From Talinum fruticosum (taxonomy: Eukaryota; Streptophyta; Magnoliopsida; Caryophyllales; Talinaceae): a stretch of DNA of 64,000 bases. The position numbers and the translations under genes were made by a program. The notes beneath the pieces are model-generated. The model was not told the origin of the DNA. It was given only the letters and a program-made list of their open reading frames with translations, and did no database searches. Positions 45,271 through 56,148 of this stretch are shown piece by piece. Location of the stretch: positions 2,852,001-2,916,000 of the forward strand of contig JAITYX010000012.1 of the NCBI GenBank assembly GCA_021018815.1, written 5' to 3'. The first letter of the stretch is position 1, and the number at the start of each line of letters is the position of its first letter.

Positions 45271-47330
45271 TATTACTGCAGATATATACAATTTTAAGAT
45301 AGTTAAGTATCTTTATCTTTTAAAATTACCAATCAATCAAACTTGCGTAATGTTTTACATTGTATTTTTTATAATGATAATTGCATGCCCTACATCTTTC
45401 TATAGGGATAAGTGGTCCTATAACCATTCAAGAATAATATAGTATTAGATCGTGCAGTTATGTCCTTGCATACTTTGACAAAATTTCGGCAGCATTTCCC
45501 TTAGTTCTCTAAATACGATCTATAAAGATGAGATGAATAATGCCTATGGTAAAATAATTCACCCGGACATTACGGGCCACATCTAATAGTACCTAGAGAA
45601 CATATGGAAGTTGTCGCCTTAAATATGTCAAAGTGTATGCAAGGATTTAGTAACTATACAACCTAATACCATATGATTCTTAAACTGTCCACCACGGACA
45701 ATTCAAAAACTTGTACATAATAAAGTATTATATCAACACCATACACATGAGAATGTGTATAACTTGCCGATATACCTTTTTATGTACAAATTTTTGAACG
45801 GGTTTTCTAAGCTTTATGAAATGCGGATATATATATATATAGTGGAATAGCTACTATTATCTTACAAGAACACAAAATTGTTGCTGCAATATATGGCCAA
45901 ATCATATAATAAACTAATATTAATAATATTGGCTTCACATAGGTTAGTAAAGACGTCACTAACTCATTCTCATGTTCCGAGACTAATCTGAAATTGTGTC
46001 TCTATTATAAATCAATTTGTTGGATTCTTAACATGCTATATGCATAGGGTTTGGTTGCACTCATATTTTGGAGATAATAGAAATAAAGAAAAAAAAATAG
46101 CCTATTCAAATATTTGAAACATGTAATAAATTTTAGATAAAGACTTTGAAGATATTACATTTCAAGTTTGAATTTAGTCATTTATGCATTGAAGTCTATA
46201 CCATTACCAAGCAAAACATAACAACATTTACGAGTACTGCAGAGTAAAAAGCTAATACGGGAGCAATACATTTCAAGCACAATTCTCCATTTACGTGAAA
46301 ACTAAAATATATCCATACCATTAACCACCTTTACGTGTTTTAAGTTTTGTACGAGAAAATTAAGTATTAAGTCACAGCAGAGTCCGCTTCGGTCATCAAG
46401 TTTAGCATTTGAAACCTCCACGAGGCTACTAAGTAAGATGCCTCGAATGTGCAAGGTATTTTGACCCAATCAACAAATTAGTAAATAATTATATTAAATC
46501 AATGTGAAAAATTTAGCACACATCAATCTCACATTCAAGACTTCCAACAACCAAGGGATCAAATAACAACACACGAGGACGTAAATATGCCGAAAAGAAG
46601 ATGTACAAGCTGAAAGCATGGAAATGACTCGAAAACCTCTGGGGAGAACACAGGGACAGAAAGAAGTTATACTCACATGGATGACCAAGACAGGACAATT
46701 CACCGGGCCAATTTTGTTAATATTCGGCACGAGAAAAATGACGCACAATTGTAAGCCCCATCTCGCGCACAAAAGTTCCGATGCGTAACAACAAACAAAA
46801 ATGCAAAAGATATCATCAATTCCGGAATAGGCTTGCTTCTTCTTTTCCCGGAGTTAGATTCTACCCAATTGAACAAAACCATTCAACTAATATCTAAAAA
46901 CCCTAACTAATTGCGAGACAATACCTTTACCGTATTTTCAGGCAGGAGAACCTCCTACAAGTTGTTGTTTCCGGTGATTTTGCCGGCCGAATTACTACGA
47001 GAGGGGGTCCGAGAGAGGTGGAGAAAAGGCAACACAACATTGGGGGAATGAGAGAGTCGAGAGCGACAAAGATAGAGGGAGATATAAAGAGAGAGAGATG
47101 TCGAACCCGAAGTGGACAGGCAGGAAGGCTCCGCCAGCGGAGGATGATGGAGGGGACGGAACAAAGATTTCCTGTGACGAAGGGTGACGACGCCGGTGAC
47201 GGAGGGGATAGACGCTGGAGGAACTAGCCGGGACGAGAGAGTACAGGGGAGGAACAATAGGGCGACGAACAATTTAGGGGGAGGAACAATAGCTGGACTG
47301 GTTCTCGATTTTCTTTCAATTAAGGCGTTC
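45271..47330. other. CACTA 5' non-coding region with long inverted repeat
   Basis: Upstream of TNPD on the minus strand. It contains an imperfect inverted repeat whose arms are about 45443-45480 and 45626-45668 (CTTGCATACTTTGACA and complement), possibly a small nested MITE. No coding sequence is recognised; open frames at 46494-47272 show no family resemblance. Confidence 0.55.
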
Positions 47331-47525
47331 CCATTTAGCGTCGGATTTGAGAAGACTCAAAATCAAACGCTAATAGCGTCGGATAAAATTATCCGACTCT
47401 AATATTCGACGCTAATAGCGTTTTATTTTTATTTCCGATTTAGATGGCGTCTTCTTTCGGATCCGATGCTAAATACGACACTATTGACATCGAATTTTTC
47501 AGGAGTCTCTAAAATCGGACGCTAA
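47330..47525. repeat. CACTA subterminal repeats, right end
   Basis: Copies of TTAGCGTCGGAT and its complement at about 47336, 47386, 47402, 47463 and 47515, matching the left array. Confidence 0.88.
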
Positions 47526-47548
47526 CGAGTGAGTTTTTTGTAGTGGAT

Positions 47549-48548
47549 GGCTTTGATCTTCTCATTGTCCACATGCATTCCCTATTTTGACAAAATAAAA
47601 CCAAAGAAAGAAACTTGTGAGGTAAAGAACTGGCACTTCTCCAAATTGCCTTACAATCTCTCCTAGGTCAGAATCTCTAAGACTTTTTGAGGTGCTCAAA
47701 ATGCTCCTTAGTCGTTCTACTATAAATCGAATATCATCAAAGTACACAACCACACACTTCTTGATGAGTGGTTTCAACACTTGATTCATCGGCCTTATAA
47801 AAGTACTCGGGGGCATTGGTTAGGCCAAAGGGCATCACAAGCCACTCATATAGGCCATCCTTAGTCTTAAAGGTTGTCTTCCATTCATCCCCTTCACAGA
47901 TTTTGATCCGGTAGTAGCCGCTTCTAAGGTCCACTTTAGAGAAAACGAGGACCCATACAACTCATCAAGTAAGTCTTCCAATCTGGGAATAGGAAACCTG
48001 TACTTAATGGTGATTTTATTAATGGCTCGGTTATCAACACACATCCTTTGAGTTCCATCCTTCTCGAGAACAAGAAGGGTGGGTACCGCACGAGGACTAT
48101 GACTTTCCCTTATCGTTCCCGTAATCAACAATTCATCAACCTCGCCTCTGAATGTGCCACATTGGTGCAACTTCCTCCATCTATGATCAATGTGCACACC
48201 TTGCCTTTTACCGTGCATCTCGACCGAAAGATGCTCTCTCTTTGCTCCCGATTCATCGCCTCCTCGAACCCAAAGAGGGTTTTTCCGAGGATCGAAGCTC
48301 TCAATCTTCCGATGACTCAACCTCTTTCTGAATCCTTCCTTCTTCAACACTTCTTTCCGAGTCTCTCGGACTCTCATGGTTTTCCTTCGATTAGCCCCTA
48401 ACCGGTGAGTTAGGTACTCAACTTGTGCTTCTAAATTTTTCTTTGCTTTCATTGCTTTCTCGGAGTTCATTGTGACTGTTTTTAGTATTTTGGGAATTGG
48501 GTTATGTTTGGGGTGAAAAAGGTACACAGATCACAAGAGAGGCTCTAA
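47549..48548 (-). pseudogene. Gypsy gag start fused to reverse transcriptase
   Basis: Minus-strand open frame from 48527: a short gag-like N-terminus rich in Lys/Arg ([20 protein letters not shown]), then directly RT motifs: [40 protein letters not shown], and in another frame [34 protein letters not shown] and CVVVYFDDI with the YFDD-type active site. Most of gag and protease is missing, which explains the short internal length. Frameshifts lie near 47930 and 47815. It continues across the CACTA insertion at 39843. Confidence 0.88.
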
Positions 48549-48562
48549 GAACTCTAATACCA
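48549..48562 (-). other. Gypsy primer-binding site
   Basis: Minus-strand TGGTATTAGAGTTC starts four bases from the LTR edge and resembles the complement of the tRNA-Met 3' end. Confidence 0.75.
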
Positions 48563-48565
48563 AAA

Positions 48566-49869
48566 TGATGGCACCAAACGAAGCTCGGATACCAAATGAT
48601 GGGATCAAGCTAAGCTAAGGTGCCAAGAGGGAGTGGGAAGCTTTGTTGTGGTGGTAGTTATCCTTAACAATTGTTAAAATAATTGGAAAAGGACATCAAG
48701 GATAAGTGGGTTGGTAAGTGGAGTTTGGAAGGAGGTGTCATTGAGGTTTTCTTGGGTTTACACCAACAAGGGAGGCTCAAAGACCGAGTGAGGATAAAAC
48801 CAAATTGACTCCGGAAGGGACTAGGTCCAACTTCGAAGCCAATAAGGGGCGGCTTAAAAACTAGCCATGGAAAGGATCCAATATGGTTTGTTTGTAAGAC
48901 CTAGAAAATCACCACTTGATTGCCAAACCAAGATACGAAGTTAGGAGATTTTGGGGTACAAAGTTGATTCACTCAAAACTTTCCGAGTTGAAACACAAAG
49001 TGTATCAAAGGGGTTAATTGATTCAAAAGTTCTTCTTGTACATCAGTGGGAAGGCATTTTATAGCTAGCCTTTTCCCGCCAAAAATAGCTTTCCTAATCA
49101 TTAAGGAAAGGTTAAGACTAATCATAACTAATTAGCACTAATTACAAGATTAATCTTAACTAAGAACAGAAAAACCGAAACTACAAAAGTGTTCTGACTC
49201 GATTCTTACTGCAGCAGAATCTGGACCAATAGCATCTCCGCTTCTTTCTTGGCAAGTTGCAATTGGTTGAGAAGACTTGAAAAGCCTTGACAATCCATTT
49301 GAAAACTTCTTATTGGACCGCCCAAAAGGTAGGTCTGCAGCCTTGGAATTAGCTTTGCAAGTGGCCGCTTCTAAGACTCGAAATATCGTAAATAGCTTTT
49401 CCATCTGATGCACCCTTCTTCTAGGCGAGGCTAGTGGGGCTCGAGACTCGAAAACGTTCTTCCTTGAAGTCTTTCTTCCTTAAGTACGAGGGAGTATGGC
49501 AATACTCTTCGACCGGGTTAGAAGCAACCAAAAGCCTCCGAATACAAAGGGGTAGTACCATACTAGCAATTGATAAGTAACATACAAATTGTTCTCCAAA
49601 CTAAATTATTACACATCACGATTGTTCAAACAAACAAGTAAACAATGGGCACTCAAAAACTCGAATGAGGATAAATCGATAGGGTGATGAAGCTGGGATG
49701 TAAGGACTTTTCCATATGCAGTGTTCGATTCAGCAGACTTGTTCCAAAAATTTTGTGCACCTCCTAGATTAGTAAGGCTGAGCTCTGGGGTTACTTTTTT
49801 ATTGACTCAAAATTGCTACCTGTGGTGATTTCGAGTTCGTTGGACTCAAATGATGGAATATTTCCATCA
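48566..49869 (-). repeat. Gypsy 5' LTR (minus strand)
   Basis: 1304 bp from TGATGG to CCATCA. It pairs with 36845-38165; differences are mainly small substitutions and short indels. Confidence 0.92.
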
Positions 49870-50178
49870 CTATATGACAATCTAACTTTTTAAAACTCAA
49901 TTTCATCACCTCTACACACCTGATATCACCACTTGGACCACCAAACACATTTAATTTAGTTTTTAGTATTTTATTTTTACTGTCCATGTTAAATATATTT
50001 CCCAAAGGTGACAAGCAGACTCCATAAAAAAGGTAAAAGTTGATGGTTCGGAATCGTGGGTAGATAGCTTAGAAGGGCTGATATGAGGGCGAGATCATGT
50101 GATATAAGCACTACAGAGTGCTCCTTGAATTACGTACAATAACTTTGGATCATGTGATCCCCATTGTAAATGCTCTAA

Positions 50179-50530
50179 TGAGTTCTTCGGGTTTAATAAA
50201 TGCCAACTCCCCAACCTTGGACAACATGGGTGTCTCCGAAGCTCGATAAAATTTATCGGCTTTGTGTCGAACGAATACCCAATGTTGTTGTGGGCTAGGC
50301 GGATTGTTACCAAAGCAAAGTTGGTTATGCCATTTCCAAATCCACCACATCGTGGTTGCAAATGGGCAATCACATCAACAGGCCTTATTAGCTTCAAGAT
50401 TATCGAGCAACGATGACTCGAAAGGGAAGTGAAAAGAATATAGTATGGTACTATAGAACCACGGCCCGCACTGCGAAGGCAGATTGCATTCCCCAAACAA
50501 ATGTGGATTTCGGAGAGGTATGCTTATTAA
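50179..50530 (-). pseudogene. LINE segment upstream of RNase H
   Basis: Minus-strand frames include ATTMWWIWKWHNQLCFGNN, typical of the plant LINE region between RT and RNase H, followed by WVFVRHKADKFYRA and AFIKPEELI. The last residues continue across the nest into RCTWLPKRFGRLNVDG at 36774, showing that the MITE insertion split one reading frame. A stop and a frameshift lie near 50380. Confidence 0.75.
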
Positions 50531-51100
50531 GAAATAAGGTTTTGTTTTTTAAAATTATTGGCTGGTGGTTGATAAAATCTTTTTATTTTTAAAAGGATTT
50601 TTAGAATTCCGAGGGTAGGAAACGAAACGATAAATTCCGGGTAGATCATTGCGAGTTTCATAGGGCCAAGCAACATAGGCCGCTTGGACCAAGAGCCAAG
50701 CCTAGCAGACATCACAGTGGTTAAATTTGGCCATCTAGGGTTTCGACGGGATCCGGCTTACCGATGCGGACTACTGAGGTAGTCCGGGTCGAAGGCCTTG
50801 ATTACAATTTTGGTTCCAAAAACATTTTTAGTTTTTGAAAAGAAAAACCCTCTAGATGCTTTTTGGTGAGAACAAGAGATTGAAGAAGAGAATTTCCAGT
50901 TAGTTTTGATAAAACTAACAAAATAAAATCACTTTCTTAATTTTGAAGTTAAATTGAAGCGACAATCGAAAGGGACAAAAAGTACCTCAAAATTAAGAAA
51001 GTTTTTAAAAAGGACTCCATTGGCTTAAATCAATGATCTCATGTTTGAGGGCGAAGGTAAAAACTGAAGAGGACTGCTCTTCATTCTCGCCCAATATAAA
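50531..51100. other. Unassigned spacer before Tat-type LTR
   Basis: No coding family recognised. It may be further decayed LINE or older intergenic DNA. Confidence 0.4.
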
Positions 51101-53923
51101 TGTTAGGAAAAATTAAGTATTAAAATTATAACCGCAAGTGCACGGCATAGTTGTAGCTAGCCAGGCAAGCAATGGACGAGAGTTGTGTTTTAAATACCAA
51201 ATATATCTTAAAATTTTAATATAAGAAAAACAAAAGGAGGGATAATTTTGATAATTAAATTAATCCTAGAAAGTAATAAAATACACCCGGTTGTGATTTT
51301 ACCTAACTAATTAATCAAGCTAAGCCTAAACCTACCCAAGTTTATACAAGTGTTTAGCGGTGGTCGGTTACACCATCAAAACCTACTCAATCTGCACTTT
51401 TGAGGGTTGTAATCTACTCTAATTATTCTAACCACCTACTTTAATGGGGTTAGTCCAACTAGTCTATAAAAATAGCAACCTCGGACCTAACTATGATTCA
51501 AGCTATTTTCATACCAAAATCCCAACTATTCTTCCTACCCACGAGTAGCAAATTAATTCCACCTTTTAACGGTACACCAACCACCAAAAATTAAGATGAA
51601 AAGATTCTTTCAAGCATCTCATCGAACATGTGACTAGTAAATTAAGGCTTATACAAGATTAATTAGTCATTAAGAAGGTTAATCATAACTAAAGTGACAC
51701 AACTAACAACATAAAATACAATTAAATCTAATTATTAAACTAATAAAGATCGATTCAAACAATGGCATAAACTAATGAATAAACTTAAACATGAAATAAA
51801 TAATTAATATAATTACTACTAAAATTAAAACATAATGAAAATCGAATATTTAAACGAAATTAAACAAACTAAAGAGAAACGAGAGACAAAATGGAAGAAG
51901 TTAACAGGAAAGAATTGAACTGAAACCGAAAGTCAGTCAGGAACTTAATTAATAATTAAAACTAAAACAACAACTGAATCTAAAATATTTGAGACAAAAT
52001 TTACAAGAGGAAAACTAAAAACCTAAACTAAAGTTAACCTAATCACTATGTTAAGCTACGACCAAAGCTCCATGTTGAGTCCAAAATTATGATGTTTTTA
52101 ATACCTTTCTACATATTATTTTGTTCGTAATAATTATTAAATTAATATTTTTAATTTAATATATTTTTATTTTTGTAGAAAGTGTTTAGAAAGTTAAAAA
52201 CTAATACGAAGAGCTGAATATTGAAGAATGAGATCGTCCATTAACAATTGGCCCAAACCGAGCCCAAAAACCCAACCCATTTCTCTTTTCTTTTCGGTTC
52301 AGCCCCAAAACCATTTCCTCCTCCTTCACTTACTTTCCCGCACCAGAACCGAAACCCCAACTCTTACTCCCTCTCTCTCTTCGGCCCTCCTCATGCCCGA
52401 AGCCCACAAGACCCACTTCTTCCTCTCCCTCCCCGCTTCTCGACCCTTCACTCCGCAAAAATCTAGCCATGCCTAAGAGCAATTGTAATGCAGGATCATG
52501 TGATCCAAATTTGTGTATGTGATCCAATCCATCTTGTCGCAACACTCATTCCATTCAACTCGAGGTCGATCCGCCTGCGTAGTGGCTCGTGTACTCAATC
52601 CGCCGCGTATCCATCTTGCATCATTTTTCTTTTTTTTATTTTGTTTTTGTCAATGTTTCCATATTTAAAGAAGGAAACTAATTAAATATATATCCATAGA
52701 AAATATTTTATTTGACGATCGAATTTGATAATCTAAGGGTGTAGAGGTGATGGATTGAGTTCCAAAAATTGGATGGTAAGATGATGTGGAGGATGTAGGC
52801 CCTACATGTGATCCAAAATTTTGGATTATGGATACGGATGCTCTAATACCTCTCTCTTTCCTCTTCATCTTCAACCTCCGACGGAAGCCTTAACTCTCTC
52901 CCTTTTCCCCTCTTCGGCGTCTCCTTTGCAAGCAAGCTCACGAAGACCTCTACCCTAGCTCAACCTCTCGTTCTCCTCTCTCTACCATTACCCGAATCTC
53001 ACGAAGAAACCAAGTCCTATTCCATCTCAAACTCTATCCCTTTACTTTCTTTATCCACAACCAAAATCATGGCTTGCAAGGTGGGACTTGAGTGAGAGAC
53101 GAAGCAAGGAGGAAGCATAAAAAGTGATATAGAGTACAGTGCAAAGAAGGGGCGGACGGACGAGCGGATGGTGTGACAGGCCGGAAGCTCCGAGTTCCGA
53201 GTCTAGTTTTCAATGTTCATTCTCTAATTTTTAGCTTCATAGCTTAATTAAGTTTAATTTTCGTTTTCCGAATTTGTAGTTTTAGTTCACAAATTTTGGT
53301 TTAGGTTTGAATTTTTAGTGCTTAGTTTCGATTTTAGTCTTTAGTTCATAGAATTTCAATTGGCAGTTTGCGATTCTCGGTTTTGGAACTTTGCCGAACT
53401 TGGGTTTGATTTGTCGATTATTGCTTTGTCTTGGCTGAATTTGGTCATTCGATTATTCGAAGTTGGACAATGAGTTGTGGAATTGCATTAAGGACATTCG
53501 AACTTGCTGGTATTGTTCATAATTTTTACTCTTTGATGTTTCAATTTTTAGTTTTAATTCCTGTATTGAATTTGTTCATCCACATTATCGAATATTGTCG
53601 TTAAGATTCTCACGTTGCTTATTCATGTCTATTACTTTAACCTTGAGACTCTAATTGAATCGCTAGTTGCTTAGTTTTGAATTCTTGTTGGTGATTTTGG
53701 ATTATTTAGTTTGTCTGTCGCTATTTAATTTCCGATTCATGTTTGTTTAGGTTAGTTTATCATTTTAAGTTTTCAATTAACATTAGCAATTTGTTAGCCA
53801 TTTGATTTAGTTGAGGTTAGTTTTAATGTTTAAGTCCCCGAATCATTTCGTAATTTGATTTTAATTTAGTCCATCTCTCGTGGTTCAACAACCACCCCGT
53901 ACTTCCCTAAAATCACTCCAACA
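51101..53923 (+). repeat. Long LTR of a Tat/Athila-type gypsy element (with nested MITE)
   Basis: Begins TGTTAGGA and ends TCCAACA, followed by a TGGCGCC-type primer-binding site. It contains the 'ccgcaagtgcacgg' block common in such plant LTRs. Without the 367-bp MITE it is about 2.46 kb. Internal sequence continues only from 53924 to 54535, where copia D interrupts; the rest must lie beyond the window. No coding is seen in it; a Pro-rich open frame at 52228-52476 is not a recognised gene. Confidence 0.72.
52477..52843. mobile_element. MITE (367 bp), second copy
   Basis: GAGCAATTGTAATG... and ...GGATACGGATGCTC ends, flanked by TAA (52474-52476, 52844-52846). It shares internal blocks with the split copy at 36778/50175, in the opposite orientation. 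No coding capacity. Confidence 0.85.
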
Positions 53924-53925
53924 AA

Positions 53926-53944
53926 ACGGCGCCGTTGTCGGGGA
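53926..53944 (+). other. Primer-binding site (TGGCGCCGTTGCCGGGGA type)
   Basis: ACGGCGCCGTTGTCGGGGA differs at two positions from the site typical of Tat/Athila elements. It sets the orientation as plus. Confidence 0.85.
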
Positions 53945-54535
53945 TGTGTTAATTGAAAATAGGTTGCAAAATTGAGTCTTATGAATTTTCTCTTTGAGTA
54001 TGAGTTTTTCTTTTTGCATAGTTGGTTATTGGAGTCTGTTTTTGCTAGCTATGGTTGTTTTTATTTCAGACTTTTGTTTTTAGTTTGAGATTAGGTTTTA
54101 GTTTCAGTTTATTGTTCATTTTTTGGATTGGTAATGTTGGGTTTAGTTGCTGTCCAGAAAAAAAAATTTAGAATTTGTGTGTTTTGTTTAGGGCGAAAAC
54201 AGAGGAAAACAATTATGCAAAAAATTTTCACGTGCAGCTTCTTTTTCCTGGTTTTCTCGTCCTTATTTTTCTTGAGTCAATTATGTTTTAGTTGTGTGTT
54301 TTGATAATTTCTGCTTGTGTTTAGGGTCGTTTAGAGTTTAGGGTAATTTTCGTGGAATTTTTGGAATTTTCAGAATTTTCTGCAATTTTTAAAAGTTAAT
54401 TAGAGGCGCTTTTATATGTTTAGCATTTTTTTGTTTTAGTTTTCTACAGTAATGAGGTCAGAAAATTCGAGAAAAAAATTGTGCTTAATCCTTAGATTTT
54501 TCTAAATTTTGGACTTATATTTTTCTTATTTTAGT
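53945..54535 (+). other. 5' leader of the Tat/Athila-type element
   Basis: T-rich, non-coding. It is interrupted at 54535 by copia D; the five bases before it are TTAGT (54531-54535), the expected target duplication. Confidence 0.6.
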
Positions 54536-56088
54536 TGAAGACTCGGACTTTACATACATCATTCCGAGTTCCATCAAGTAATCAGTATAAAACTTCATCT
54601 CTTATAAGGTTTTGATTACAAGTTATTCCGAGTGTCTCGGAGACTTTTCCGAGTGATATAGAATCTTTTCCGAGTGTTACAAAAACCATTGCATATGTTC
54701 TCACTTGATTCCGATTGACTCGAAAGCATACTCTCTTCACACACGCTCGGAGTCACTCGGACAACACTCATATATATTGCATGTTCGAACATTCGCTCTA
54801 ATGTGATAAACTCGGTTCCGACTTCATGTTCTAAGTTAAATTGAATTATTGTGTTAATTCACCTTTCTAAGTCAGACATGCTTGGTTTGAACATTGGTAG
54901 TCTAGATCAAGTCTCCGTACTCCGATGTTCTATATCCGACTTGCTTTACTTCTAGATCGACTCGTGATAGAATTTGAGTATAATGGATATTAGACTCAGA
55001 AAATTCCACTCTTTTAGGACTCGTAAAATTCCACTCTTTTAGGACTCGGATAATTACGCACTTAATTATCTTAATTAAATTATTATCTCGTGTCTAATCT
55101 TGGACCAAAGTATTTTATACTTTGAGAACTAACTTGATTTACTTTTGTAGGTTATTCAAATGAGGTTATCCTATTTTTTGAAATACAAAAGTAACCGGCT
55201 TCAAGATTGTCAAATCACCAACAGACAAGGCTTTTTCCTACCTTCGACCTAGGCCCGGACACTATGTCGTGGTTGTTCATTTCCAAAACTGGAAATCTGC
55301 AACGCTAAGCTCAACGATGATTTCCACCCTACTTTTCGTACGCCACCAGTGGATTGGGACTTCCAAAGGAGTCAAGAGCCGTTGCCCAACAATCATACCT
55401 CAACGGATATTTTCCGAGTGACTCGTAAAGACCATTGCAACGGTCACAAAGGACTTCCAGTTAGAAGACAATCACAACGGCTAGTCCGCTTGGTTATCTA
55501 TAAATAGAAGACAACTCTCAAGACTTGAAGATTGCTGAACCAACTGTCAATACACGTACTTAAGCAAAAGTCATTGTATTCATACTCAATCTTCTACTTA
55601 CAACTCCAACTCGTACTTAATATCTTTCCGAGTTGTAAGGTCTTGTAATCGCTTACAAACACTCATTCTTACTTTCCGAGTTGGATCCCTTGACCGAGCC
55701 GTAAAGGTTAACTCAGCTCATTTGTCCCTAACTCGTAAATGTTATCTCAATTAGGAAGTACTAGATCGGATAAGGGAATGTCCGAGTCTAGGAAAAATCT
55801 TGTAAGGAATTGTCTAAGGGAGCAATTCTGGTTGAGTCTTTCTACCGTATTTTGTGGATTCAAAATAGTGGATTTGACTTGGTGCTTGGATTAGCACCGA
55901 CCGTGGTTTTCCGCCCCAGGAGGGTTTCCACGTAACTTTCTGAGTTAGTACTTTTCTCGAGTTCAATCTAAACTCGGACTCTCCTCGAGTCTTGTCTAGT
56001 CTTATTCATCCATTGCTTGTTTAAATTTCCCATTCACCCTATTCACCCCCTTCTAGGGTGACTTTGACTCTCCAAGAGCAAACCTTCA
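54536..56088 (+). repeat. 5' LTR of element D
   Basis: 1553 bp, TGAAGACTCGGA to AAACCTTCA. TATA box TATAAATAG at 55499-55507. Rich in ACTCGG and CCGAGT hexamers. A 25-bp tandem repeat (ATTCCACTCTTTTAGGACTC) occurs near 54998-55050. Confidence 0.93.
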
Positions 56089-56090
56089 AT

Positions 56091-56103
56091 TGGTATCGGA
56101 TCC
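56091..56103 (+). other. Primer-binding site of element D
   Basis: TGGTATCGGATCC, two bases after the LTR. It differs from the usual TGGTATCAGAGCC. Confidence 0.8.
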
Positions 56104-56148
56104 TGGCCTTTTAGAAAGGATCTAACCATCCAAAGGTTTAAAGATCAA

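Larger units (their letters stand above)
39847..47545 (-). mobile_element. CACTA (En/Spm) transposon, 7.7 kb
   Basis: Begins CACTACAATAAAAC and ends GAGTTTTTTGTAGTG, with the 3-bp duplication GAT at 39844-39846 and 47546-47548. Subterminal regions contain many copies of AGCGTCGGAT/ATCCGACGCT. It carries two minus-strand genes: a Transposase_21-type TNPD and a Transposase_24-type gene. Excising it in silico rejoins gypsy sequence coding for EKIKAIQEW, so the insertion split gypsy pol. Confidence 0.95.
36845..49869 (-). mobile_element. Ty3/gypsy element, split by CACTA
   Basis: LTRs 36845-38165 and 48566-49869 begin TGRTGG and end CCATCA and are highly similar. Minus orientation is set by the primer-binding site at 48549-48562 and the polypurine tract at 38166-38179. 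Without the CACTA insertion it is about 5.3 kb. It keeps a little of gag, RT, RNase H and integrase, in gypsy order. No clear 5-bp target duplication is visible (TCATT versus CTATA). Confidence 0.9.
36778..50175. mobile_element. MITE (~373 bp) split by a gypsy element
   Basis: Outer parts 36778-36844 and 49870-50175 total 373 bp. Ends are GAGTATTTGCATT... and ...TTGTAAATGCTC, flanked by TAA duplications. A second copy (52477-52843, 367 bp) shares the ends, the TAA flanks, the internal 'gatccaaaattttggat' palindrome and an 'ctcaat..catcacctctaca' block. TAA duplications suggest PIF/Harbinger (Tourist-like), though the terminal sequence is not diagnostic. Confidence 0.8.
36238..50530 (-). mobile_element. 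5'-truncated LINE, interrupted by nested elements
   Basis: Minus-strand 3' end with a poly(A) tail (13 T at 36238-36250). Coding remains are at 50530-50179 and 36774-36420 and join across the MITE inserted at TAA 36775-36777/50176-50178. The 5' limit is not clear; recognisable LINE protein starts near 50530. The remaining coding part is the region after reverse transcriptase plus an RNase H domain. Confidence 0.78.

Noticed and set aside
52228..52545. Pro-rich and antisense Gly/Glu-rich frames
   Set aside because: Lie inside the Tat-type LTR in C-rich sequence; no domain recognised.
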